A stretch of 64,000 nucleotides of DNA from Paragordius varius (Eukaryota > Nematomorpha). The DNA is taken from positions 2,170,001 to 2,234,000 of the forward strand of contig OZ176057.1 of NCBI GenBank assembly GCA_964247055.1. The letters run 5' to 3'. The notes below the pieces were generated by a model. It saw only the letters and a list, made by a program, of their open reading frames with translations, was not told the origin of the DNA and did not search any database. This document shows, one piece after another, positions 49,402 to 59,949 of the stretch. A program made the translations under genes and the position numbers. Each line of letters begins with the position of its first letter. Position 1 is the first letter of the stretch.

Positions 49402-50715
49402 ACAGTTCAAATTCACCCTCAAACAATTCAAATTCACCATCAAATAAATTATAAGTTTTGTCAGATTTAGTTCGAAAACACATATATTTTTAGGGTGAAT
49501 TTGAACTGTAAATGGTATATAAATATTTTCATCAGGATATAATACCAAGAAGATAGAGACTTAATTTATAATTTTTTGCAATAATCTGATATTTGGTAAA
49601 ATGGCCTTTTATAATAAAGTTTAATATGATATTTTGAGCTTCTATATAAAGATTTTTTAGAATTTTAATTCATGCCTCAAATCATATTATCAGTTGTTTG
49701 GCGCATTTGGGTTTTGGCAAATTATTTTTATTATCAAGTATTTTGGCTTTATGTTTATATATTTTTTAAGTATCTTCAAATATCATACTAATTAATTTTA
49801 AACAGTGTGTATTGATATGACTAACATTACATAAGGGAATTTTTTAAATGATTTATGCACTTTTAAATGGATTGAGTATATGTTCTTAGGATTTCTTGAT
49901 TGAATAGTTGATATTTTCAAATACCTGTTGATTTTCCAAAACTTGACCGATGATTGGTGGTCCTTTTTGAAAAAATGCACACATATGTATTGATTATAAT
50001 TAATAAATTAATTGTGCCGTAACCAATGTGCTAGGCTTTTATAGATTCGACAGTAAAACATATAATTTAATATAATAATTATTTGGACAATAGGACACAA
50101 TTATACAAATCAACAATACGAATTATATGGCAAACGATGGCCAAGGGGGAAGTAAGCCGAACCCTTTACCTCTTATTATAAAAACCTCAGCCAAAAGTCC
50201 ACAAAAGGAACTTCCTGCAACTCCAAAGTCACCCCAGAATTTGGATAAAAATCATGGAGAAGTCTGTCCTTGGGACGATGCAGTAAAAATATTTTATACT
50301 ACCATTCCTTACCATTACAAAGATCTTCCTAAATTTTCTGATAAAAAATCGAGAATCAGGCTAGATACATATTCAAATAGTAGCATTTAATTTTACTCTT
50401 TAGATTAACCGGTTATAGATATAATTTATTCGATCATGTTGTAAGTGCTGAGTTTTTACAATTTTACTTTAGGCCTGTATTCAAAAATTATTAATATGCA
50501 CAATTTTAAAATATATATGCAAGGAGGAATTAGCAAATTTTCAGAAAAACAAAACAGCAATCATCCCAGAAATTGAAGTTTATGAAATGAAAAAACCATC
50601 AATAACCCAATTACAATTCCAAAATGTGCCGGAGCCCACAATACTTACAACAAAATCTATGAATCGGAAAAAATCATTTTTAAGTAATTCCAATTTTTTC
50701 ATCAACATTTTATGA
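35704..50715 (+). CDS. RGS7-like: R7-family RGS protein (DEP-GGL-RGS) with long C-terminal tail of CPW(E/D) repeats
   Basis: Twenty exons in matching phase: 35704..35800, 36723..36773, 36845..37003, 37577..37644, 38655..38731, 38797..38878, 38999..39094, 39238..39299, 40155..40268, 40333..40527, 40803..40892, 41763..41888, 42377..42981, 43213..43621, 44169..44301, 44374..44613, 45484..45588, 45704..45916, 50094..50282, 50524..50715. They sum to 1100 codons plus stop. Domains counted from 35704: DEP 1-102 ([42 protein letters not shown]); linker with [15 protein letters not shown] near 163-178; GGL 211-268 (FDPFVV..NPWVSDD), which in this family binds Gbeta5; RGS box about 271-400 ([47 protein letters not shown]), the Galpha GTPase activator. 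Residues 406-1100 are an Asn/Ser/Lys-rich tail with CPW motifs at about 863, 898, 969 and 1032. Vertebrate R7 proteins end soon after the RGS box. The upstream start exon is uncertain. Confidence 0.93.
36120..36600. repeat. Dispersed repeat R2, copy 3 (RGS intron)
   Basis: Blocks TTCTTTCTTTAGCCTTTTAG followed by GCTCATAA, TTTTTCGCCACCATTTTTAA and TATTTATCGATTTTAAAATC match copies 1 and 2. It occupies the intron between the first two DEP exons. Confidence 0.58.
37184..37300. mobile_element. hAT-type fragment in RGS intron
   Basis: Left TIR only: CAGGGATGTCCAACATGTGG, then TTGTCCGCCAAAA. No matching right end found, so the boundary is approximate. Confidence 0.5.
37737..37998. mobile_element. 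hAT-type element of the CAG-GGCGTAGCC family with near-perfect TSD
   Basis: Starts CAGAGACGTAGCCAGGGGTG, has GGGGCTGATGCGCCGGGTGC internally and ends GTAAGCTAGGTCTCTG. The flanking octamers GTTGCATT and GTTGCATA differ at one base. It lies in the intron between 37644 and 38655. Confidence 0.85.
42287..42318. repeat. TA/TG microsatellite in RGS intron
   Basis: Imperfect TA run with one GTATA interruption, directly upstream of the first tail exon. Confidence 0.8.
44374..44613 (+). other. CPW exon 1 of the RGS tail (EICPWEDE)
   Basis: Eighty codons, phase 0 at both ends. The last residues are NEICPWEDE, directly followed by the donor GTAAAA. If the intron is retained, the protein ends VKIGNTIHI at a stop at 44641, a possible short isoform. 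Confidence 0.8.
45484..45588 (+). other. CPW exon 2 of the RGS tail (DICPWENE)
   Basis: Thirty-five codons, phase 0 at both ends, starting [13 protein letters not shown] and ending [10 protein letters not shown] before a GTTATA donor. Intron read-through would add VIPRTII and stop. Confidence 0.75.
45704..45916 (+). other. CPW exon 3 of the RGS tail (EICPWEDQ)
   Basis: Seventy-one codons, phase 0 at both ends, starting [14 protein letters not shown] and ending [10 protein letters not shown] before the donor GTTAGT. The AEVEK/DEVER starts and ICPWE ends of exons 2 and 3 are alike, suggesting exon duplication. The acceptor (GTAAAAAAG) has a poor pyrimidine tract. Confidence 0.75.
47231..48969. 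mobile_element. hAT-type element, about 1.7 kb, perfect 8-bp TSD, nested in foldback element
   Basis: Left end CAGAGGCGTAGTCTGCATTT; right end CCCCTAGTTACGCCACTG. Identical octamers TTTCCATC flank it at 47223-47230 and 48970-48977. Inner GC-rich blocks (TCTGGCGCCGAGTGCATGTA; GCGCCCCCTC near the right) pair the two ends. It carries a minisatellite at 47741-47915 and no recognisable transposase. Confidence 0.9.
47741..47915. repeat. Minisatellite of about 50-bp period inside the hAT element
   Basis: Four decaying units start at about 47741, 47793, 47839 and 47887, each with a core like ATTGAGGCCCCGTTGTTGAG followed by a TAATTATTATCT-type AT stretch. An open frame crosses all four, producing repeated PLLRG peptides. 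There is no other evidence of coding. Confidence 0.75.
49361..49397. repeat. TA microsatellite
   Basis: About 18 AT units abutting the left end of a TACCATTTACAG-family MITE. Confidence 0.92.
49395..49517. mobile_element. Short MITE of the TTCAAATTCACC family
   Basis: The left end AATTTACAGTTCAAATTCAC followed by CCTCAAACAATTCAAATTC mirrors the right end GGGTGAATTTGAACTGTAAA followed by TGGTA. Shortest copy of the 4029/8322 subfamily. Its left CC appears lost at the microsatellite boundary. Confidence 0.78.
50094..50282 (+). other. CPW exon 4 of the RGS tail (EVCPWDDA)
   Basis: Sixty-three codons, phase 0 from an acceptor TTGGACAATAG to a donor GTAAAA, ending [10 protein letters not shown]. 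The open frame continues 35 codons into the intron, so a retained-intron C-terminus ending SNSSI is possible. It is separated from CPW exon 3 by a 4.2-kb intron filled with transposons. Confidence 0.75.
50524..50715 (+). other. Terminal exon of the RGS gene
   Basis: Open in phase 0 after the acceptor ATATATATGCAAG: starts [20 protein letters not shown], ends [10 protein letters not shown] and stops TGA. The acidic start (EEL) parallels AEV and DEV at the starts of CPW exons 2 and 3. The acceptor has a weak pyrimidine tract, so exon 4 read-through remains an alternative end. Confidence 0.6.
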
Positions 50716-51420
50716 GTGCCATAAGTTTTAATATTTACATAAACTTTTTTAACAAAAAATGTTTGCATTTATGAGAGGTGTTATGCCAAAAATAAAAATA
50801 TTTGGCGAAAGTTTACAATCATGTATCCTTTATTTTATCAAAAATTTACATTTTATCTTTAAATGGAAATAAATATTTGGTAAGGAATGAAAAAGAGCTC
50901 TATGGTATTATAATATCATATTCATCAAAAAAGTATGAGAAGAGCTGTTCTTTATTCCATTCTTTACCAAATATTTATACCCATTTAACCCAAAAAAAAT
51001 AAATTTTCGATAAAATATAGGATACATAACTGTAAATATTATTTTGACAATACTTAAAATTCATTTATATATTTCTAGTATGTTAATTTTTAAGGTATTT
51101 TGGTATGACTAATTTTTGTAATGTAAGGGATGGGCTAAAACACGGCTCTACGCCATATTGTATAAAAGTCAATTTAAATTTGGAATAGCTTTCAATCCTA
51201 TTTCTTGAAATTACAGTAAAACGAAAAATAATTTGATACACAATAAAATCCATATATATATTCGAACCTTGAAAACAGTTAGAATTTCGAGGTATATATT
51301 AAGTATGTTACCACTTTAAATGTATATTTATTTTCAGATTTAGTTTATTATGAATGTCAATTAAATTAAATTTAATTTAAATTCGTATAACCGACTGCAT
51401 TTATACCAAAATCGCAAAGT

Positions 51421-51461
<41 letters not shown>

Positions 51462-52244
51462 GAAGTTGATATGTGAAAACCCCTAGTCAAATAGTTATGT
51501 CGTAGTGCTGAGTCCTAACAAGCACGAAACCGATTACTATTGGCGACGAAGGGTTTCAACATATCAATTATAATTTTAGTTTTAAATTTTCTATTTAATA
51601 TTCGTTTATTATTATCTTACGGATTTCACAACTGTTATTACAAAACATAATTAATCCGTCATTTACCATTAAAATATTTTCCCTTTCGACATTTTTAATC
51701 TTTTTTAAATTTTAATTACAAATAGCAGCCTTTAAATCCTTAATTTTTATATATGTTTTACTTTTGATTTCCCAAAAATATATTATTTTCTTCGTATTAT
51801 ATAGGGAAAAAATGAGAATGTATTGTGTTATATGGTGCAATATTTGAAATTCTTCAACAAGATTTATATTACCAAATTTATTGTGATAATTTGAACATTG
51901 ATCATTACATATATGTAAAATTAATTTTTTCAGTACAATAAATGAATAGGAATGTATTATTTGTATGATGATGATGCGTTCACCAGTAAAAAAATCATTA
52001 CCGGTTTATGATCAGATAGCTAAATTACAATAAGAATCAAAGAAATTAATACATGGTATTATTGATATGATTAAAAATTTTAATATTTTTAAATCATTTT
52101 TTTAAAACACATGTTTTGATTTTTCGTCTGGTTGTTATGATTTAAAGCGGTCACAATCACAGATATGTCCTTTAGCGGATTATTATATGTAAAGCCCAAC
52201 ACCAAAATATAATGATCACATTAAAGAGTAAAATTTACAATCTA
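50716..52244. other. Convergent intergenic region, no gene
   Basis: Probable 3' flanks of the RGS (+) and LRR (-) genes. A long TA microsatellite lies at 51423-51460. Short open frames near 50802-51002 show no family features. Confidence 0.45.
51423..51460. repeat. TA microsatellite
   Basis: About 19 uninterrupted TA units. Confidence 0.92.
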
Positions 52245-52368
52245 TTAAAATAAAGTGCCTGACATCTTGAAGTCATACTTATCCATCGTATTATAAGTGG
52301 TATAGTTCAAACTAAACACCTCATTACTAACATCGTTAAAGTATTCATTATCTAGAAAGAAAAAATAT

Positions 52369-52403
<35 letters not shown>

Positions 52404-53948
52404 TAATGCATATTATAATCGTGAAAAAATAATCCCTTCTTCCAAATGTTAAATTAGTTGAATTTGTTTAAATTTCAAATGAGCATTTTCTTGAATGCAC
52501 ACTTAAATATGGTTGAGTAAACAAGCGTTATTTATAACAAAATTAAGCTTACCTCTCAAATCTATCTCTATTTTATTGATTCTGTCTTTGCTAAGTAAAC
52601 GATTCCAGCCGGTTATATTGCTTAGCCATGCACTATAGGCTGAAAATTTTCTCAATTCTGGAAAAGTTGAAAGCACCGAAATGTCAAATGATATCAAACG
52701 ATTGTAGTCCAAATTCATTTGTTTTATTGAATGTTTATACGAAGCGGGTGAAAGATCAGTAGCTGTAATATCACCATGGTTTAATGTCAATGTTTGTAAT
52801 TGAGTCCAATTTTCAATGGGTTTCAAGGTCCCTAATCCAAACACAAAATCTAAATCCAGAACTTCGATGTGATTTGATTTTTGAAAAGTGTCCGGAGTGA
52901 CTGTGCAATACATGACTTTCAAAGTGTTGAGAGTTTCGGGGAAGGATGGTGAGGAGAATGATATGTTAATGTTCCGCATATGAGATAATCTGCCTGCGAT
53001 GAATAAATTACGAACATTTGGAAAATTATTGAATATATTAGTCAGATCATAAGAATTATCCACAATGTTTAGGAGCACCTCATTCGCTGATGTCAAACCT
53101 TGTACAGTAAAGGTGTTTGTATATGATTCTATCTCTAATCTTTTTAGAGCAGGCATATTCACATGCATCGTATTATCAAATTTGGCATTTAGTGATAAAT
53201 ATTCTATGCCTGAATGACTAATATTTCCTACCAAACGTACATTGCCAATAAATAATCGTGCTCTTTCCAACTTTCTAAAATGATTCAATACGGTCCAATT
53301 AAAATCTTGTTTTTCATATCCCTTTATTTCTAGGGTAATTGATTTAACCATTATCTGTGCAGACAATAGCATTAACAATTCATAGGTATGCTCAATATTT
53401 GATTCATAATCAACAACTCTAATGTCTGTTAAATTTTTTTCAAAATGAACTAAAAAAGTTGAATTCTGGATACAATATTGTAGACTGGTCGTCGTATAAT
53501 TAAGCGCTCCCAACATATCTTAAATTGTTGAAAGATTAGCACACTGCTGTTCTATCATCCCATATTTTATGTATGTGCATTGAAATATCTCGGTATTTTT
53601 GCATTCATTGGACATATCTTTGATGAGCAACTTTATTAGCTTATCGATGCTGGTTTTATTAGAAAAATCATACATTGAACCACCATATTCGCATGTACCA
53701 TTAATGTTGTCATCCTCTATCATATGCCAATCACATTTCGATGTGTTCCCAATTACTATATTAATATTCAAAAAAAAGAAAAAATATATGGAACGACATT
53801 TTTGTCAAAAAGCGTAACATTATTTTACAATAAAATTGATAATAGTACCTATATTATATGTTTCGTTTTGAGAAGCGCTAGGATTGGTTTCCTCAGAAGC
53901 TTTAAAAGAGAAGCAGATAAGCAAAAAGGATATAAGAATGAATTTCAT
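52245..53948 (-). pseudogene. Secreted leucine-rich-repeat glycoprotein gene with one in-frame stop
   Basis: Three exons on the minus strand: 53948..53849, 53755..52553 and 52351..52245, both introns phase 1 with GT-AG borders (donors GTACTA and GTAAGC; acceptors AATATTAATATAG and TTTTTCTTTCTAG). Exon 1 encodes a signal peptide (MKFILISFLLICFSFKA). Exon 2 begins with a Cys-containing region (CDWHMIEDD, GTCEYGG, CKNTEIFQCTY, QQCANL), then irregular leucine-rich repeats such as IEVLDLDF, LQTLTLNHGDI and IKQMNLDYNRLISFDISVL, with many N-glycosylation sequons. Exon 3 adds 35 codons and a stop. The total is 470 codons, but codon 112 is TAA (53522-53520), followed two codons later by a Met. No intron that would remove it is visible. 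Either a fresh pseudogene, an assembly or allelic nonsense change, or read-through. No transmembrane segment seen. Exact family unknown. Confidence 0.78.
52372..52399. repeat. TA microsatellite in LRR gene intron 2
   Basis: About 14 TA units just upstream (on the minus strand) of the last exon acceptor. Confidence 0.9.
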
Positions 53949-55071
53949 TTAGAAAGCGAAAATTTTTTATAAAATCAAATCAAATGAAATATAGACTAAT
54001 AGACTCATATTTATACTTTAACTCGAATTAGTTCTGCGAAATATTCACTAGCTGGTACGCATTTCAGTACTTTAACCTTTTATTTAAAGCAAGGTAAAAA
54101 TTACAACGAAAATAATATATTTCTTGGTAAATTTTTAAATTTTTAGAAGGTATATGCAGTTTGAGTAAACATCAAGCTGGGTGTTTGTTTTAAGTCGATT
54201 TCTTTTAATTTATTGTAATATGTAATTGCTATAATTTCGATGTTTAGGAAATGAATTAAATTACGCATATACAATTTAATTTTTATTCTAAAATTTTAGA
54301 TCGGGCAAGTTTTCACTATATTAATTTCCGTAATTTTTTTGTTTTAAAGGTTGAATTAATTTTACTAGCACCTTAAAATATCTCAAAACATTAAACCTAT
54401 TTAAATCACTTATAAAAAAAATATTTGATATAAATTGGCTAAAAGGGTGTAATGTTTGTAATTGACATATCTGTTGCCATGTATAAGAATATTCATTTTA
54501 TTGTGTACATTTTTTTCTACGAATCTAAACAATGTAACGAATAAAAACGATAAATCCCATACATGACAACAAACATTTAAATCCCGTTTTAACCAATTTA
54601 AAATGGCCAATTATTATGATTAACGCAATCAAGGTTATGGTAACTAACTAACATTTATTATAGTTTCAATAAAAATAATTTTACACTTTATATGTTTAAT
54701 ATGAAATATGTAGTCAATAACATTTTGTTGTTAAGGTTAAATTATATATTTAAATATGGAAAAGATATGTAAAATTTTATAAATTTCATAATTCAAAAGT
54801 TCATGAGGCTCCTCTAATAATATAAAATAAATGGTTATAAATGAAGGTTTTTAAATGTTTTGAAATTTAAAGCTATTAAATTTTACCTGGTTTTTACTAC
54901 GAAAAATTATTGTTAGAGCTCACATCCAAAAACAAAATTGTTCGCCTATGTGTAATATCAATCGATTTCAACCTTAAATAAATAAATAATAGTTGTTTTC
55001 GTCTACCTAGTTAGAATAAAATATATTTGTTTAATATAATGTATAACATCTAAATTTAATTGTTCTATAAG
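53949..55071. other. Upstream flank of LRR gene, no gene seen
   Basis: AT-rich. It should contain the LRR promoter on the minus strand, but no specific promoter element can be assigned by eye. Confidence 0.35.
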
Positions 55072-55255
55072 GGGTTCCCAACACAAATGGCTTCCCAGGC
55101 TGTATTTTGAAAATAGATTTGCAAATAATTTATTAGATTTCAAATATAAAACTGCAAAATAAAAACGAAATGTAGCAATATTTCTCGCTCTTGCTATATA
55201 TAGATAGATTTATTTTGAAAAATGGCCTAAAAATTATCGTTTTATGAAAACGTAT
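55072..55255. mobile_element. hAT-type fragment
   Basis: GGGGTTCCCAACACAAATGG followed by CTTCCCAGGCTGTATTTTGA matches the left end of the CAGGGGTGTCCAACACAAATGGCTTC hAT family. The right end is not identified. Confidence 0.5.
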
Positions 55256-55259
55256 TTGC

Positions 55260-55720
55260 AGTTACACTAACGAACAAATTTTGACTTTTTTTTACTGCCA
55301 TTCTTATAAATTAAAATTATTTCATTAAGGTACATAAATAGCATAAAATAAAGTTGGTTTAAATTTTAAGAATTTTTTTTATTAGGTGTTTATCGAAAAT
55401 TTTTAGGCGATTTAACATTAAATTCGAAATTTCAAATTTAACAGTTTAAGATATAGAGTGATGTTTTTTATATCATTCGAAAGAGCGCAAAAAATTGTAT
55501 CTTTGGAATCGTAGTTGGTCATTTAAACCAATCTGATGTGAAAGTTAATTGAGTTTATATGGTCAAAATTTTCAACCCTTAAATAAGTCAAAAATTTTCA
55601 CAGACAAACTAATTTAATATAAATTATTATAATAGAATTATTGGGGTTACATTCGTATAAAATTTGAAAAAATCTCTGGAAAAGCTTTTGGTTTGCTTTT
55701 TTAATAAAAAAAATTTATGC
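55260..55720. repeat. Partial copy of the ACACTAGACAAC TIR element
   Basis: Aligns by eye with 31756-32195 in the same orientation: TTACTGCCATTCTT, TATATCATTCGAAAGAGC, AATCTGATGT, TTTTCACAGACAAACTAATT and GAAAAGCTTTTGGTTTGCTT occur in the same order and spacing. The right TIR half is absent. Confidence 0.75.
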
Positions 55721-58719
55721 ATAAATATCCTTATTTAAAATAAACTCACGATAAATTATCTGAAAATCTATTTCTTCATTAAATTAGACATATTTTAATA
55801 TCATTCTTCTAAAAACTTTTATGTTTTTTTATCAATTCTGAAGAAAGCATAGTTGATTCAATTTGCATTACTGAGAAAGGCTTTTTCACCAGATCTTACT
55901 GATATTAAATAAACACATAATATATCAATATCAATGAACTAGAACAAATATAAGGTATTAATATATCAACAATTTTAATTGACAAACTTTCTATTTTTAT
56001 ATCATCAAATATTTTAAAAATGTTATGACTCAGTCAGCGAACCATGATTAGGCAAAATAGTATCCTAATCCAATAATTTTTTTGTTAAAAGTTATTTTAA
56101 AATTGTATATAACTATCCTAAAATAAGATAAAAACGTACAACTCAATTTTAAAACTAACTTTGTTATATCTGCTTGGAACTGTAGTTTCTCTCATAAATT
56201 TTAAAATTAATCATATTTATTTAGGTTTACGGGATATTTGTTCAAATTTTTATTATAATTTTGGGGTGTCATATACATTTTTGGCAAAGTTAACTCTTTA
56301 GTATTTACGCTTAATTCTATATTACCAAATAAATGGTTATTAAACAATGAGTCATTAAAAAAGTAACTCACGGATTTTAAATATATTTAAAGATGAATCT
56401 GCAAAATTAAAAATCTAAATATTAGCTTTTTAAATTTATATCTATAAAAATAATAAATGTAGCTAGGTTAGTTAAATCATCCAAACTTCTTTATACAATG
56501 ATTCGGCGCCTATTTCCTCAACTCTACCTTTATAAATTAAACTTAAATAATTTAACTTAGATGGTTAAATGACACTTTTCTATATATTCATAAACACCAT
56601 CTTTTGAAAAGAAAAAAAGCATTGTTTATAATACGATTCATAGAAATACATTTAATCAATTTTAAATGTTTACAATCGCCTTTAAATTGTTGATATTGAA
56701 TGCATGAGTATTGATCGGCCTCGCATTTTAGATTAGTTCTGTTAACCTGTTTATTCGCATGAGTCTAATTCCTCACTCTAACCCGGTCTTATGTCTGTTC
56801 TTAATTACATCCCAATCAAAATTTAAAAATATATACAAATATTTTTTGAAAAGCCTGATTGGAAAATATTAACCTAATTATATCTATTTTGAGAATGTAA
56901 TAGGAGAGTCAATAGTTAAATTGACAGGAAACAAAACTTGATGAAACAGTAGATTATATTTGTTAATTAAAAGTAATAAACTAGATATATGTCTATCGGG
57001 CCTGTAAATAAAACGTGAGACGTCGATTTATACAATGTGACATTAGCATAAAAATTATTTGAAAATTATTCACTTTGATCATTAAATTAGTAAAGAAAGA
57101 AGAAGCTGCATAATTTATTAATTTTTTACTAGTAAAATAAGCCCGGTTTTAGTTTGACAGGAATCGATTCAGATATGTTGAGATAATTCTGACCCAAGTT
57201 TTTTGATAATCACTATAATTTCAGCTCCAAAATTTGGATTGCCCATAATATTTTGAACCCCGACACTCCAGCTTCATACTTGAATCACGGTCCCGATTCT
57301 ATTCAAAAAACGTGACCCTAATGATTTATTTGTTTAAAAAATGATTATGGATTGCTATAGCTAAATTATCCAAGACAATCATTTTATATGATGTTTTATT
57401 ATGTATTTTAATTCTGTCTTCCAATTAAAATGTAAAGTTGAGTAACTAGATACAGCGATTGCATTACCCTCTCTCCAATTGTATTAAAGAAAATACCTCG
57501 CAAAATGTAATAATTGGGCTATATATGGTCATACCAGCTTTGTATTGTTTTTGTTATAGCTGTGGTCCCTGTTGAACGGATTAGGTTCCCAGATATGAGT
57601 AGTGTCAAACCTGGTAGATGTTATAATAGGCATATTATTAAAATAGTTTTTTTAAATTTTGGTAGAGTGCTTCCTTTTTAGTAAAAAACACTATTAAAAA
57701 TAATTGTCTTAGTTTCGGATTTCCACGATTCAAATATAAACTAAGTAAAGTTAGCAAACCTTTGATTTTTTTTTAAAAAACAAACGCAACATCCCCAGAA
57801 CCACACTTGGTTTAGTTCTGATAATCCTTGAAAATGATAATTAATTTATTTTTATATTTACCATGTAATAGGATTATATCAACTAATTATTGCTTTAAGA
57901 AAACAAGTTAAATTAATATCTATTCTAAAATTATCCGGTTATTCTAGGCAACCTTTTTGCCGTAATTGTTGCAGTCCATAAAATTAAAAAAGTGTATGTG
58001 TTCGCAATAAATAAAGAGAAAATTATAATAATTAGGAAAACATAAAAGCCTAGCAAACATTCGAATTTTTGTGAAATTGGAAGGATCATTTTCCCCACAA
58101 TGTTAGATGATGTTAAATAGGACCAAATGTGAGCAAAAATATATCAGTCCCATAACGTCGGATCTCAAAACCATAGAGATGACGTGTGACAATGAATTAA
58201 TATATTACTGAATAGGAGTGAAAGCGTTGGTCAAGATGTGTTGGAGATGAAGTTGTTCACACGTTTGTAGATGGGTAGAAAGTCACGGGATTTAGAGACT
58301 TACACACCTTATACCCCAAGGTGCTAAAAGGAAAAAAATTAGCATTGCAAACTGTGGTTCAGCTAATATGGCCTGAATGATAGAAGGGTCAATGATTGGA
58401 AAGCAATCAGGTGTGCTGGATGTGAGAAGGACAGATATTGCAAGGACCCAACAAAGTTGCTATAGATACGGGTAAATAAATCGTCAAAAAGTGTGCGGCA
58501 GTGATGAGGCAATGCTTTAGGTGAGGGGTGGGTGACTATCTTAGAGTTGCTGTTAAAGGACAATAAATTGGGTTAACACGATGAGTGGGAATTATGGCAA
58601 AATTGATGATTTAGGCTGTTGGCTGAATGCGAAATGGGATGGTAATGCGAATTGCATGGTATGTTATGACGGAACAGTAACTTGGACATGTGATGGGCTT
58701 ACCGTAAATCTTATTGAAA

Positions 58720-58722
<3 letters not shown>
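55721..58722. other. No gene recognised
   Basis: AT-rich to about 57 kb, then patches of more balanced composition (57150-57310, 58080-58720). These may be decayed transposon coding sequence, but no frame gives a recognisable motif. Confidence 0.35.
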
Positions 58723-58758
<36 letters not shown>

Positions 58759-58789
58759 CACACACACACACACATACACACACACACAC

Positions 58790-58834
<45 letters not shown>
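58723..58834. repeat. Compound CA/TA microsatellite
   Basis: About 35 CA units with CG and TA interruptions, followed by about 19 TA units. Open frames through it give TH or YI repeats and are not coding. Confidence 0.95.
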
Positions 58835-58838
<4 letters not shown>

Positions 58839-59940
58839 TTTTGTGACATTTGATATGTTGTAGCCCGTTAGATGGTTTGGACGGCACATGGGAGCACCTT
58901 ACTTTAAAAAACTGTATGCCGAAAATTTTGGTGCGAGATTGTTAGCGGTGGAAACCGAACTGTTACTATAATTATAGGCCAATAGTAATTGTTTATTATA
59001 GAGTACTTTTAATGTAGCATTAATGACCGTACATATATAGGAAATAGTTTTCAAGTTCGGCTTTGGTCGTATATTTACAATCTTACTCACTACCTAATAG
59101 TTTCTGACCATTAGCACCACAAGCGTAACTTTCAATTCACCCGTCTAATGTCTAGAACGGAATCAAGGTTGAAAAAGGAAAAAAGTTATCTTGGCAAAGC
59201 CTCAGCTGAGGTTATCACATGTTAAAAAGACTAGATGCCAAATTACCCACCTACAGTTGAAACAACCTTAAGATATTGTTAGGTCTTCAAATATAGGATT
59301 AGGAAAGTCGGCACGTGATCAAAAGATTTGACAATGATATTTTTCAAGTGGTGTAAGAGGATTTTTGGATTATATTGATAAAAAATGCATAAATTAAAGA
59401 GTTGATTAAATCACGAACAATGGTAAACGATCAATAGCTCGTGGCTATCCTGTGCAGAGAAACTTAATCAAGCAAAAAAGAGATGAAAAATATAATCTTG
59501 ACGTTAGTTTAGTAGTTTGTGTATGGATTTTAACCAATCAAACCATAAACCACTGATTAGTTAATTCAAGAGATTAATCAACAACAAATTAATTATATAG
59601 TAGAATTAGCTGGCACGCTCATGCCTCGCTGTGACGCAGTCTCACCAATAATTATTCCTTATAATTTGCAATCAATAATGGAGATAAATAAATAGTAAAA
59701 AAACATATTTAATAAATAGAATGTTTTTAATTTGTTTACTCGAAATCGACCATATTAAAACTTTCCTTTAGTTGATATTCAAATATCAATGGATTTATTT
59801 TAATTATCCTACGTAATAATGGTTAAAGTATAATAAAATCGTGTTCACACAGCTGGTTCCAAGGGATATAAAAAGTAAATTAATTGTGGTCCCTTTTTAA
59901 GGAAATTATATTATTCAAATTCCCCAGAAATGTGTTTAGT
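58835..59940. other. No gene recognised
   Basis: Mixed-composition DNA. A 12-base palindrome CCTCAGCTGAGG lies near 59201. No open frame of interest. Confidence 0.35.
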
Positions 59941-59949
59941 TGAACTCGT

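Noticed and set aside
45704-50715. CPW exons as a separate downstream gene rather than the RGS tail
   Set aside because: No upstream start, signal peptide or transmembrane segment is visible between 41888 and 42377, and all exon phases from the RGS box to 50715 match. Kept as an alternative in the findings.
58581-58889. Open frames through the CA/TA microsatellite on both strands
   Set aside because: Simple-sequence DNA gives TH, CV and YI dipeptide runs; not coding.
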